From contig NZ_PGTZ01000001.1 in NCBI RefSeq assembly GCF_002798015.1, forward strand, positions 1-62,312: a stretch of DNA of 62,312 nt, written 5' to 3'. The position numbers and the translations under genes were made by a program. Below, in pieces: positions 16,620 to 25,771 of the stretch. This DNA comes from Luteimicrobium subarcticum (GTDB taxonomy: Bacteria; Actinomycetota; Actinomycetes; Actinomycetales; Cellulomonadaceae). The notes under the pieces were generated by a model. The model saw only the letters and a program-made list of their open reading frames with translations, was not told the DNA's origin and did no database searches. Positions within the stretch are counted from its first letter, which is position 1, and the number at the start of each line of letters is the position of its first letter.

Positions 16620-16688
16620 GACGCCAGCGTCGCGGCAGGGACGCCACGGCGCTGGCGGCTTTCCGACGTGTCAGCCGCGCAGGCGGGA

Positions 16689-17249
16689 TCAGCCCGTCGC
16701 CGGACGGCCGAGGTACGTCAGCGTCGCGGTGCTGCGGTCCCACGCGCTCCACGCGCCGGGTCCGTCGAGCACCGCGTAGGCGGACGTCGGCATGCCGACC
16801 CGCGCCTGCGCGATCGCCGCGTCGTCCGACTCCGGCCCGGCGAGGAACGTCGCGGTCGTGCTCACGGTGGGCTCGTGCCCCACGACCAGCACCTGGTGGG
16901 CGTCGTCCCCCAGCGCCGTCACGATGCCGAGCAGGCCGCGCAGCGTGCACTCGTAGAGGTCGTCGCTCACCTCGACCCGCGGCGACCCGTCGAGCCGGCT
17001 CGCGACGAGCTCCCACGTCTGCCGGGTGCGCAGCGCGGACGAGCAGAGCACCAGGTCGGGGACGAGCCCGCCCGCCGTGAGCGCCTCCCCCACCCGGGTC
17101 GCCTGCTGGCGTCCGGCGAGGGCGAGCGCGCGGTGGTGGTCGGGACCGTTGCCGCCCGGCTCCGCCTTGGCGTGGCGGAGCAGGACGAGGCGACGCACGC
17201 CACCGCCGGTGTCGGCGGTGGCGTGCGTCTGGGCCTCGGGGGCCGTCAC
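16689..17249 (-). CDS. sixA: SixA-like histidine phosphatase
   Basis: This 186-aa member of the phosphoglycerate mutase-like superfamily has the catalytic RHAKAEP motif near residue 25, SSALRTRQTWE in the middle and the second histidine in VVGHEPT. SixA enzymes remove phosphate from phosphohistidine; the actual substrate here is unknown. The start is the GTG at 17249, preceded by TGAGG and 14 bases after fabI, so it is the last gene of a fabG-fabI-sixA operon. A longer upstream extension would run into fabI in another frame and is rejected. Confidence 0.87.
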   Translation of the reverse strand: MTAPEAQTHATADTGGGVRRLVLLRHAKAEPGGNGPDHHRALALAGRQQATRVGEALTAGGLVPDLVLCSSALRTRQTWELVASRLDGSPRVEVSDDLYECTLRGLLGIVTALGDDAHQVLVVGHEPTVSTTATFLAGPESDDAAIAQARVGMPTSAYAVLDGPGAWSAWDRSTATLTYLGRPATG

Positions 17250-17263
17250 GCGGCGGGCCTCAC

Positions 17264-18040
17264 TCAGAAGCCCATCGCGTGGAAGCCGCCGTCGACGTGG
17301 ACGATCTCGCCCGTCGTCGCCGGGAACCAGTCGGACAGGAGCGCCGTGACACCGCGCGCGGCGGGCTCGGCGGTCGTGTTGTCCCAGCCGAGCGGCGAGC
17401 GCTCGGGCCACGCGGCGTCGAGCTGCTCGAAGCCGGGGATGGACTTCGCGGCCGTCGTGCGGATCGGGCCCGCCGACACGAGGTTCACGCGGATGTTGTC
17501 CGGACCGAGGTCACGGGCCAGGTAGCGCGACGTGGACTCGAACGCGGCCTTCGCCACACCCATCCAGTCGTACACGGGCCACGCGAGCGTCGCGTCGAAC
17601 GTCAGGCCGACGATCGAGCCGCCCGGCGTGCCGTCCTTGAGGAGCTGGTGGGTGGCCACCGCGAGCGCCTTGAGCGAGTACGCGGAGATCTCGACCGCGG
17701 TCGCGACGTCGGGCCACTCGCCCGCGAGGAAGTTGCCGCCCATCACGGACTGCGGCGCGAACCCGATCGAGTGCACGACACCGTCGAGCGAGTCGGCATG
17801 CTCGCGCACGGCGCCGTCGAGGTTCGCGAGGTCCTCGGAGTTCTGCACGTCGAGCTCGAGCACGGGAGGCGTCTGCGGGAGGCGCTTCGCGAACGCCTGC
17901 GTCAGCTTGGCCTGGCGGCCGAAGGACGTCAGGAGGACGGTGGCGCCCTCCTCCTGCGCGAGACGCGCGGTGTGGAACGCGATCGAGGAGTCGGTGAGGA
18001 CCCCCGTCACGAGGATCGTCTTGCCGTCGAGCAGGCCCAT
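17264..18040 (-). CDS. fabI: Enoyl-ACP reductase (NADH)
   Basis: This 258-aa short-chain dehydrogenase of the FabI/InhA class reduces trans-2-enoyl-ACP in fatty acid elongation. The nucleotide-binding segment is ITGVL-like (ILVTGVLTDSSIAFHTA, residues 9-25), and the catalytic Y157-x6-K164 pair matches InhA Y158/K165. The target pocket region QLDAAWPERSPLGW is also present. The start ATG at 18040 has GAAAGGAC upstream. It follows fabG, as inhA follows mabA in mycobacteria. Confidence 0.95.
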   Translation of the reverse strand: MGLLDGKTILVTGVLTDSSIAFHTARLAQEEGATVLLTSFGRQAKLTQAFAKRLPQTPPVLELDVQNSEDLANLDGAVREHADSLDGVVHSIGFAPQSVMGGNFLAGEWPDVATAVEISAYSLKALAVATHQLLKDGTPGGSIVGLTFDATLAWPVYDWMGVAKAAFESTSRYLARDLGPDNIRVNLVSAGPIRTTAAKSIPGFEQLDAAWPERSPLGWDNTTAEPAARGVTALLSDWFPATTGEIVHVDGGFHAMGF

Positions 18041-18135
18041 CGGTGTCCTTTCAGGTGGTCGCCCGTCCCGAGCGTAGCGGCTCGGGGCCGGGCGGGCGGG
18101 CCGGAGCCCGTCATGAGGTCTGGTGGTGGAGCGGG

Positions 18136-18870
18136 TCAGTGGCCCATGCCGAGGCCGCCGTCGACGGGCAGCACGGCGCCGCTGACGTAGCCGGCCTCGT
18201 CGGACGCGAGGAACGCGACGGCGCCGGCGACCTCGTCGGCCTGCCCGTAGCGGCCCGCGGGGATGGTCGCCTTGTAGGAGTCCTGACGGTCCTGGGGCAG
18301 CTCGGCCGTCATGGCGGTCTCGATGAAGCCGGGCGCGACGACGTTCGCGGTGATCCCGCGGCCGCCGAGCTCGCGCGTGATCGAGCGGGCCATGCCGACG
18401 AGTGCGGCCTTCGACGACGAGTAGTTCACCTGGCCCGGGCCGCCGTAGAGGCCCACGACGGACGAGATGAGGACGATGCGGCCACGGCGCAGGCGGATCA
18501 TGCCCTTGGACGCGCGGCGCACGCACCGGAAGACGCCCGTGAGGTTCACGTCGAGGACGGTCTGGAAGTCGTCGTCGCTCATGCGCATGAGCAGGCCGTC
18601 GCGCGTGATGCCCGCGTTGGCGACGAGCACCTCGACGGGGCCGAGCTCGGCCTCGATCGCGCTGAACGCGGCGTCGACGGCCTCGGTGTCGGTGACGTCC
18701 GCCACGGCGCCGAAGACGCCGTCGGGCAGGTCGCCGCCGCGGTAGACCGTCGCGACCCGGTCGCCCTGCGCGACGAAGCGCTCGGCGATCGCGCGGCCGA
18801 TGCCACGGTTGGCGCCGGTCACGACGACGGTCCGCGGGGTGCGGCCGGTCTCGGGCGTGGACTCGCTCAT
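18136..18870 (-). CDS. fabG: 3-oxoacyl-ACP reductase
   Basis: This 244-aa SDR enzyme has the cofactor motif TGANRGIG (residues 18-25), NAG (85-87) and catalytic S137, Y150 and K154. It reduces 3-oxoacyl-ACP with NADPH, the step before FabI. The start ATG at 18870 is preceded by AAGGAG. About 150 bases upstream lies a TTTTGT/ACAAAA dyad that may be a fatty-acid regulator site. The pair fabG-fabI is the MabA-InhA type operon common in actinomycetes. Confidence 0.95.
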   Translation of the reverse strand: MSESTPETGRTPRTVVVTGANRGIGRAIAERFVAQGDRVATVYRGGDLPDGVFGAVADVTDTEAVDAAFSAIEAELGPVEVLVANAGITRDGLLMRMSDDDFQTVLDVNLTGVFRCVRRASKGMIRLRRGRIVLISSVVGLYGGPGQVNYSSSKAALVGMARSITRELGGRGITANVVAPGFIETAMTAELPQDRQDSYKATIPAGRYGQADEVAGAVAFLASDEAGYVSGAVLPVDGGLGMGH

Positions 18871-19021
18871 GTGCTGTGCTCCTTGGGTGCGGCGCTCCGG
18901 GCGCCGGCGGACGGTCGCGGGTGGCCCGTGGCGTCGCTGGTCCGTGTCACGGGTGGTCCCGGTCGAACCTATCCCGCCGACGGGGGTCCACCGGGTGCCG
19001 ACCGGCGCGAACGCCTCGGAC

Positions 19022-19048
19022 CCGTTTTGTGCCTACCCTACAAAACGG
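19022..19048. promoter_or_regulatory. TTTTGT/ACAAAA dyad upstream of fabG-fabI
   Basis: CCGTTTTGT and ACAAAACGG are exact 9-bp complements separated by 9 bases, and are unusually A/T-rich for this region. On the minus strand the centre contains TAGGGT, a plausible -10 for the fabG transcript. The half-sites equal those reported for the mycobacterial fatty-acid regulator MabR (TTTTGT-N16-ACAAAA), but the spacing here is 9. It could also serve as a terminator-like hairpin. Confidence 0.5.
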
Positions 19049-19088
19049 CCCGCTCCATGCGCCGGTCCGAAGGTTCTCGGAGCGGACC

Positions 19089-19094
19089 TAGACT
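19089..19094 (+). promoter_or_regulatory. Leaderless -10 element of the DUF3099 gene
   Basis: TAGACT followed by six bases and the GTG start at 19101. No Shine-Dalgarno sequence fits between. Confidence 0.55.
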
Positions 19095-19100
19095 GGCAGC

Positions 19101-19547
19101 GTGAGCAGGAGGAACGAGGACCGGGACGAGCCCGTCAGCCTCACGTCCGTCCCCGAGCCGCGCAGCGACGAGGTCGACCGACGCTGGCACGTCTACGTGA
19201 TCCAGATGATCGTGCGCATCGGATGCTTCGTCGGTGCGCTGTTCGCGCGCGGCCCGCTCCAGATCGTCCTCATCGTGGGTGCCGTGGTGCTTCCCTACAC
19301 GGCCGTGATCTTCGCCAACGCGAGCGGCGAGCGGCGGTCCACGACCGTGTCCGAGGTCGACCTGCCGGCGATCGGTTCCGCGCCGGAGGCCGCCCCGCCC
19401 GTCGTCATCGAGCAGGTCGAGGTCGTCGACGAGCAGCCGGACGCGCGGGCCGAGGAGCCCGACGCGCAGCCGGGCTCCGGGCGCCCGGGCGAGCACCCGC
19501 ACGACGACGGGCACGGTCCCGCCCGGCACTCCGGGGACGCCGCATGA
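19101..19547 (+). CDS. DUF3099 family membrane protein
   Basis: This 148-aa protein has two adjacent membrane helices (about residues 33-70: HVYVIQMIVRIGCFVGALFA and following) and a long acidic, proline-rich cytoplasmic tail. The helical hairpin matches the actinobacterial DUF3099 family, often found beside fabG-fabI and SURF1 genes. Role unknown. The start GTG at 19101 is leaderless-like. The stop overlaps the next gene (ATGA), making a three-gene operon with the zinc-binding small protein and SURF1. Confidence 0.82.
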   Translation: MSRRNEDRDEPVSLTSVPEPRSDEVDRRWHVYVIQMIVRIGCFVGALFARGPLQIVLIVGAVVLPYTAVIFANASGERRSTTVSEVDLPAIGSAPEAAPPVVIEQVEVVDEQPDARAEEPDAQPGSGRPGEHPHDDGHGPARHSGDAA

Positions 19548-19819
19548 CCGCTCCCTCCCCCGACGCGGTCGGCGACCTGGTATGCAGCGCGAAGGGCTGC
19601 CGGGCTGAGGCCACGTGGGCCCTGCTGTGGAACAACCCCCGCCTGCACACGCCGGACCGGCGCAAGGTCTGGCTGGCGTGCGACGAGCACCGCGAGCACC
19701 TGACGTCCTTCCTGGACCTGCGCGGGTTCCTCAAGGACACCGTGCCGGCGTCCGAGGTCCCGACGGTCGAGGCCGGCCCGACCGACGTCCTGGGCGGGGG
19801 GTTCGACGCGCGTGGCTGA
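19544..19819 (+). CDS. Small cysteine/histidine protein, function unknown
   Basis: This 91-aa protein has CSAKGC near residue 14 and CDEHREHL near residue 47, a spacing that suggests a single zinc-binding site. Between them is WALLWNNPRLHTPDRRKVWL. Related short proteins are widespread in actinomycetes, often with the misleading name acetone carboxylase; nothing here supports that activity. It overlaps both neighbours by 4-8 bases, so it is translated with DUF3099 and SURF1 and may share a membrane or oxidase-assembly context. Confidence 0.82.
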   Translation: MTAPSPDAVGDLVCSAKGCRAEATWALLWNNPRLHTPDRRKVWLACDEHREHLTSFLDLRGFLKDTVPASEVPTVEAGPTDVLGGGFDARG

Positions 19820-20773
19820 GGTCCGGCACGGCGCGCGCACGCGCCGCCAGTGGGTGACCCTCGCCGTGGGGGCGGTGATCATGGCGCTGCTGTGCCTGGT
19901 GGCTGCCCGCTGGCAGTGGGCGCGCTACGACCTGCACCGGTCGCAGGCCGAGCAGATCTCGGGCGCATACACCGCCGACCCGGTCTCGCTCGGCACCCTC
20001 GTGCCCGGACCGGGCGACACCTTCGCCGCCGACGACGAGTGGCGCCCGGTGACCGTCCGCGGCCACTACGAGCCGGACGACACCGTCCTGCTGCGCAACC
20101 GTCCGGTGGGCACGGGCGCGGTGTTCCACGTGCTCGTCCCGTTCGTCGTGGACGCCCCCGGCGACCCGACGGACCAGATGGTCCTCGTGGTCGACCGTGG
20201 CACGGTGCCTCTGTCGAACGGTGGGGCGCTGCGTCCCGACGACGTCCCGGCTCCCCCGGCGGGCGAGCTCACGCTCACCGCGCGGCTCCGCCCGGACGAG
20301 CCCGTGACGACGCGCACCGCACCGCCCGGACAGGTCCAGGCGATCTCGACGCCGATGGTGCTCGCGCAGGGCGCGGACGGTGCCGCGTGGGCCGACGGCC
20401 GCACGACCGACGCGTACCTCGTCGCCGACAGCGAGGACCCGTCCGTCCCCGCCGCTGACGCCGACCACACGGTGACGCCGCTGCCCACGCCCGACCTCCC
20501 CGACGCGGGCACCAACATGTCGTACACCGTGCAGTGGTGCCTCTTCGCGGCGGGGCTCCTGGGCGCGTACATCGTCCTGTGGCGCCGGGAGCGCGGTCCG
20601 CGCCTCACGGCGGGCGACCTGCTCGCCGGGCACACCGACGTCGACGAGGCGGAGGCGGCGCGCGCCGCGCGCCGCTCGGGCAAGCCCCGCCGGGTCTCCC
20701 TCGAGGACGAGGAGGACGCGTACCTCGACGCGCAGGAGGCGGCGATCGCCACGCGAGCCGGCGAGCGCGAGCG

Positions 20774-20801
<28 letters not shown>
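19812..20801 (+). CDS. SURF1-like cytochrome oxidase assembly protein
   Basis: This 329-aa protein has a first membrane helix (about residues 15-33, followed by ARWQWARYDLH), a large extracytoplasmic SURF1 domain (WRPVTVRGHYEPDDTVLLRNRP, ending MSYTVQWCLFAAG), a second helix and a charged C-terminal tail. SURF1 proteins help insert heme into aa3-type cytochrome oxidase. The GTG start at 19812 overlaps the previous gene. The 3' end overlaps the convergent ABC-F gene by 28 bases. Confidence 0.9.
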
Positions 20802-22372
<1,571 letters not shown>

Positions 22373-22471
22373 GACCCACCATCCTACGGGGGTGCGCCGG
22401 CCCGAGGTTCCGCGGACGGCCCTGGCGGCGCCTTTGGCGCTTCCGGCAGACCGTGAAGGTGCCGTACCTCC

Positions 22472-22477
22472 TACGCT
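22472..22477 (+). promoter_or_regulatory. Leaderless -10 element of the zinc metallopeptidase gene
   Basis: TACGCT followed by eight bases and the ATG at 22486. No Shine-Dalgarno sequence is present. Confidence 0.45.
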
Positions 22478-22485
22478 CGGGCGTC

Positions 22486-23361
22486 ATGACGTTCTCCGAC
22501 GGTTCCCACCTCGACCCCGACCGCGTCCGCCGCCGCGGCCCCGGCCGCACGACCGCGATCGCGGGCGGCGGGATCGGCACGCTCGTGGTCGCGCTCCTCG
22601 CGATCTTCCTCGGCAACGGCTCGATCGACCTGTCCGGGCTGACGTCCGGGTCGGACGCCGGCGACGAGTCCGGGACGGACTGCACCGCGGGTGCCGACGC
22701 GAACCGCGACGCCGAGTGCCGGTACGTCGCGACCCTGGAGTCGACCGACGCGTACTGGGCGAAGACGCTGCCCGACCAGGCCGGCGTCCGCTACACCGAG
22801 CCGGAGGCGGTGAGCTTCTCGGGCTCGACGTCGAGCGGGTGCGGCACGGCGAGCTCGGCGACGGGACCGTTCTACTGCCCCTCCGACGGCACGGTGTACC
22901 TCGACGTGGCGTTCTTCGACGACCTGACGAGCCAGTACGGGGCGAACGGTGGCCCGCTCGCGCAGGAGTACGTCGTCGCGCACGAGGTCGGCCACCACGT
23001 CCAGGACCTCACCGGCGTGCTGGACCGCGCGGGCGGGCACGCGGTGGGCGCGGACGAGGGGTCGGTCCGGACCGAGCTCATGGCCGACTGCCTGGGCGGC
23101 ATGTGGGCGCACGGCGCGTCCAGCACGAAGGACGCGTCCGGGACGCCGTTCCTCGAGAAGCTCACGCAGCAGGACGTGGCCGACGCGTTGTCCGCCGCCG
23201 CGGCGGTGGGTGACGACCGTCTGCAGCGGGCCGGCACCGGGCACGTCGACCCGGACTCGTGGACGCACGGCAGCGCCGCGCAGCGCGAGGCCGCGTTCCG
23301 GCTCGGCTACTCGACGGGCTCGTACGACCGGTGCGCGGCGATCCTCACGAAGGGGGTCTGA
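22486..23361 (+). CDS. Membrane-anchored neutral zinc metallopeptidase (YpfJ family)
   Basis: This 291-aa protein has a basic N-terminus, one membrane helix (about residues 26-46), then an extracytoplasmic domain with the zinc-binding HEVGHH motif (residues 166-171) and ELMADCLGGMWAH downstream, as in the YpfJ/zinc_neutral family. Four cysteines (CTAG, ECRY, GCGT, FYCP) may form disulfides. The substrate is unknown. Its stop lies three bases from that of the convergent mntH. The start was set at ATG 22486 because a TACGCT -10 precedes it. Confidence 0.9.
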   Translation: MTFSDGSHLDPDRVRRRGPGRTTAIAGGGIGTLVVALLAIFLGNGSIDLSGLTSGSDAGDESGTDCTAGADANRDAECRYVATLESTDAYWAKTLPDQAGVRYTEPEAVSFSGSTSSGCGTASSATGPFYCPSDGTVYLDVAFFDDLTSQYGANGGPLAQEYVVAHEVGHHVQDLTGVLDRAGGHAVGADEGSVRTELMADCLGGMWAHGASSTKDASGTPFLEKLTQQDVADALSAAAAVGDDRLQRAGTGHVDPDSWTHGSAAQREAAFRLGYSTGSYDRCAAILTKGV

Positions 23362-23364
23362 CGC

Positions 23365-24729
23365 TCACCCGGCGACGGTCAGGACGAGCAGCGCGAGGTT
23401 GAGCGTCACGATCGCGGCGGCGACGGTCCACCCGGCGACGCGCATCCGCGGCCCGTCGACGAACTCCCCCATGACCTCGCTGTTGCCCGTGAGGCGCAGC
23501 AGCGGGACGAGCGCGAACGCGATGCCGAAGCTCAGCACGACCTGGCTCACGACGAGCGCCCAGGTCGGCTCCGCGCCGGCGGCGAGGATCACGAGGGCGG
23601 GGATCAGCGTGACGACGCGCCGCACGGCGAGCGGCACCCGGACCTTGAGGAGACCGCCCATGATCACGGCGCCGGCGTAGGCGCCGACGGACGTCGACGC
23701 GAGCCCCGACGCGAGCAGCCCGAGGGCGAAGACGACACCGATGCCTGGTCCGAGGGCGTCGACGATCGCCTGGTGGGCGCCCTCGATGGTGTCGGTGCCG
23801 TCGACGCCGCGCAGGGTGGTCGCGGCGACGAGCAGGAGCGCGACGTTGACGACGCCCGCGACCGCGAGCGCCCCGACCACGTCCCACCGCGTCGCGCCGA
23901 GCAGCCGGCGGACGCGCCGGTGGTCGGCCGTCGCGTCGACGCCGCGGCCGTGCTGGTCGGGGGCGTGCTGGCCGCGCGCGTGGTGGTCGCGCGCGAGCGC
24001 GGAGTGCAGGTAGACGGCGTGCGGCATCACGGTGGCGCCGAGCATGCTCGCGGCGAGGAGCACCGAGTCCGCGCCGTCGAACCGCGGCACGAGCCCGCCG
24101 AGCACGTCGCCCGGCGCGGGGGGCGCGACGAACAGCCCGGCGACGAACCCGACGGTGATGACGGCGAGCAGGGCGATCACGGCGGCCTCGAAGCGTCGCT
24201 GCCCGCGCCCCTGGACGAGCAGCAGCCCGAGCGACACGACTCCGACGATCACGCCGCCGAGCACGAGCGGCAGGTCGAAGAGGAGCTGGAGCGCGATGGC
24301 GCCGCCGATGACCTCGGCGACGTCGGTCGCGGCCGCGACGACCTCCGCCTGGCCCCAGTACGCCAGGCGTGCGGGCCGGCGCAGGCGCTCGCCCAGGAGG
24401 TCGGGCAGCGACTTGCCGGTGACGATGCCGAGCCGCGCCGACTGGTACTGCACGAGGACGGCCATGAGGTTCGCGGCGACGAGGACCCACAGCAGCATGT
24501 ACCCGTAGCGCGAGCCCGCGCTGACGTTGGCCGCGACGTTCCCCGGGTCGACGTACGCGATCGCGGCGACGAACGCGGGGCCGAGCAGCGGCAGGAGCCC
24601 GCGTCCGAGCCGGCCGGTGGGCGCACGACGGTCGGGCACGCCGACCGGCTCCGTGCCGGCAGGCGCGGTGCCGGCAGGCGCGGACACGGTCGGCTCCTCG
24701 GTGCGCACTGCGGGGTGACCCTGCTCCAT
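23365..24729 (-). CDS. mntH: NRAMP-type manganese transporter
   Basis: This 454-aa protein has about 11 membrane helices with the family's metal-site motifs DPGN (residues 61-64) and MPH (235-237). It imports Mn2+ (and Fe2+) with protons. A histidine-rich loop (about residues 248-271, DHHARGQHAPDQHGRG) follows the MPH helix and is not a standard part of the family. The start ATG at 24729 lies 6 bases after a minus-strand TAAGAT. A 20-bp dyad further upstream is a candidate metalloregulator site. Confidence 0.94.
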   Translation of the reverse strand: MEQGHPAVRTEEPTVSAPAGTAPAGTEPVGVPDRRAPTGRLGRGLLPLLGPAFVAAIAYVDPGNVAANVSAGSRYGYMLLWVLVAANLMAVLVQYQSARLGIVTGKSLPDLLGERLRRPARLAYWGQAEVVAAATDVAEVIGGAIALQLLFDLPLVLGGVIVGVVSLGLLLVQGRGQRRFEAAVIALLAVITVGFVAGLFVAPPAPGDVLGGLVPRFDGADSVLLAASMLGATVMPHAVYLHSALARDHHARGQHAPDQHGRGVDATADHRRVRRLLGATRWDVVGALAVAGVVNVALLLVAATTLRGVDGTDTIEGAHQAIVDALGPGIGVVFALGLLASGLASTSVGAYAGAVIMGGLLKVRVPLAVRRVVTLIPALVILAAGAEPTWALVVSQVVLSFGIAFALVPLLRLTGNSEVMGEFVDGPRMRVAGWTVAAAIVTLNLALLVLTVAG

Positions 24730-24735
24730 CCCACG

Positions 24736-24741
24736 ATCTTA
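24736..24741 (-). promoter_or_regulatory. Leaderless -10 element of mntH
   Basis: Minus-strand TAAGAT ends 6 bases before the mntH ATG. Confidence 0.5.
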
Positions 24742-24757
24742 GGCTATCCGTCGACAA

Positions 24758-24777
24758 GAGTTCGCCTCGCCGAACTC
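24758..24777. promoter_or_regulatory. Candidate metalloregulator operator between mntH and gpx
   Basis: GAGTTCG-CCTCGC-CGAACTC is a 7-bp perfect dyad with a 6-bp spacer, centred about 38 bp upstream of mntH and 60 bp upstream of the peroxidase gene. Size and location suit a DtxR/MntR- or Fur-type repressor, but the sequence is not a textbook box for either. Confidence 0.4.
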
Positions 24778-24815
24778 CTGACGACGGGCGCCGCCGCGGG
24801 CGCCCGCGACGGCGG

Positions 24816-24821
24816 TAGGGT
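24816..24821 (+). promoter_or_regulatory. Leaderless -10 element of the glutathione peroxidase gene
   Basis: TAGGGT followed by six bases and the ATG at 24828, the same arrangement as at glgC. Confidence 0.6.
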
Positions 24822-24827
24822 CGCACC

Positions 24828-25334
24828 ATGACGGACACGGGACTGGCGGACATCGAGGTCACCACGCTGCGCGGCGAGACGACGACGTTCGGGGCGCTGA
24901 CGGACGGCAAGGTGGCTCTCGTCGTGAACGTGGCGTCGCGCTGCGGGCTCGCGCCGCAGTACGAGCAGCTCGAGGCGCTCCAGAAGCAGTACGGCGACGC
25001 CGGGTTCACCGTCGTCGGCTTCCCGAGCAACCAGTTCCTCCAGGAGCTGGGCTCGCAGGACGCGATCGCCGAGTACTGCTCGGCGACCTGGGGCGTGACG
25101 TTCCCCATGACCGACAAGGTGCGCGTCAACGGGAAGAACGCGCACCCGCTCTACCAGGCGCTCAAGCAGACCCCGGACGACGACGGCAAGGCCGGGCGCG
25201 TCACCTGGAACTTCGAGAAGTTCCTCGTGCACCCGGACGGCCGGGTGCGCCGGTTCCGTCCGCGGACCGTCCCGGACGACCCCGCGATCGTCTCCGTCAT
25301 CGAGGAGTGGACGGGCTCCGCACCGGCAGCGTGA
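24828..25334 (+). CDS. Glutathione peroxidase family (thiol peroxidase)
   Basis: This 168-aa protein has the GPx motifs VNVASRCGLA (peroxidatic C39), SNQF (Q69) and WNF (W127, N128). A further cysteine, C84 in AEYCSATWGVTFP, is at a usual family position. Bacterial members mostly use thioredoxin rather than glutathione to reduce peroxides, and actinomycetes generally lack glutathione. It is divergent from mntH, so manganese uptake and peroxide defence may be co-regulated. The 3' end overlaps the small minus-strand gene by 38 bases. Confidence 0.93.
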   Translation: MTDTGLADIEVTTLRGETTTFGALTDGKVALVVNVASRCGLAPQYEQLEALQKQYGDAGFTVVGFPSNQFLQELGSQDAIAEYCSATWGVTFPMTDKVRVNGKNAHPLYQALKQTPDDDGKAGRVTWNFEKFLVHPDGRVRRFRPRTVPDDPAIVSVIEEWTGSAPAA

Positions 25335-25593
25335 CGCCCTCGGCGGGCGTGACGACGTCGAGGGCGGTCGTCCGGGTCGCGGGTCGCTCGACGGCCTCCC
25401 GGTAGACCGCGCCGCGGCGTGCCGCCACCTCGGAGAAGAGCGGCATCTCGGTCGAGTCGCCCTGGTCGACGAGGCGGCGCAGGACGACGCTCTCGAGGTG
25501 GTCCAGCTCCGCCAGCCGGCGCCGGTCGGTCGCGTCCAGCAGGGCGTGGACGTCGGCGAGCGAGGGGGTCGGACGTGTCGTCTGGGTGCTCAT
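25297..25593 (-). CDS. Small hypothetical protein
   Basis: This 98-aa soluble, charged protein starts at ATG 25593 behind a clear GGAGG six bases upstream. It has an N-terminal helix-rich half (LADVHALLDATDRRRLAELDHLESVVLRR, given in pieces: LADVHALLD, RRRLAELDHLE) and a less ordered C-terminal half. No family was recognised. It overlaps the end of the convergent peroxidase gene. The ribosome-binding site and codon use support it being real. Confidence 0.6.
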   Translation of the reverse strand: MSTQTTRPTPSLADVHALLDATDRRRLAELDHLESVVLRRLVDQGDSTEMPLFSEVAARRGAVYREAVERPATRTTALDVVTPAEGVTLPVRSPSTPR

Positions 25594-25735
25594 CGCGCGC
25601 CTCCGGGTGTGCGGGCTGGTAGGTGCGCCGGCGAGGGTGGTGCCGACCGGCCGATCCTTCCCGGCCGACCTGGGAGGTTCCTCGGACCGCGCCCGGTACA
25701 CGGCCAGGAACCTCTTGCCGATACCGCAAGCGTCG

Positions 25736-25764
25736 TTGCCGCAGTGGTCGCCGGCCCGTACCGT
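25736..25764 (+). promoter_or_regulatory. Promoter of the reductase-methyltransferase gene
   Basis: A -35 TTGCCG (25736-25741) and a -10 TACCGT (25759-25764) are separated by 17 bp, with the ATG 7 bases after the -10. This is the most complete sigma-70-type leaderless promoter in the window. Confidence 0.65.
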
Positions 25765-25771
25765 CGGCCTC

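Noticed and set aside
16622-16657. 8-bp dyad CGCCAGCG / CGCTGGCG with 20-bp spacing upstream of the flavin reductase-like gene
   Set aside because: Short GC-rich arms with long spacing are likely by chance at this base composition; no regulator nearby supports it.
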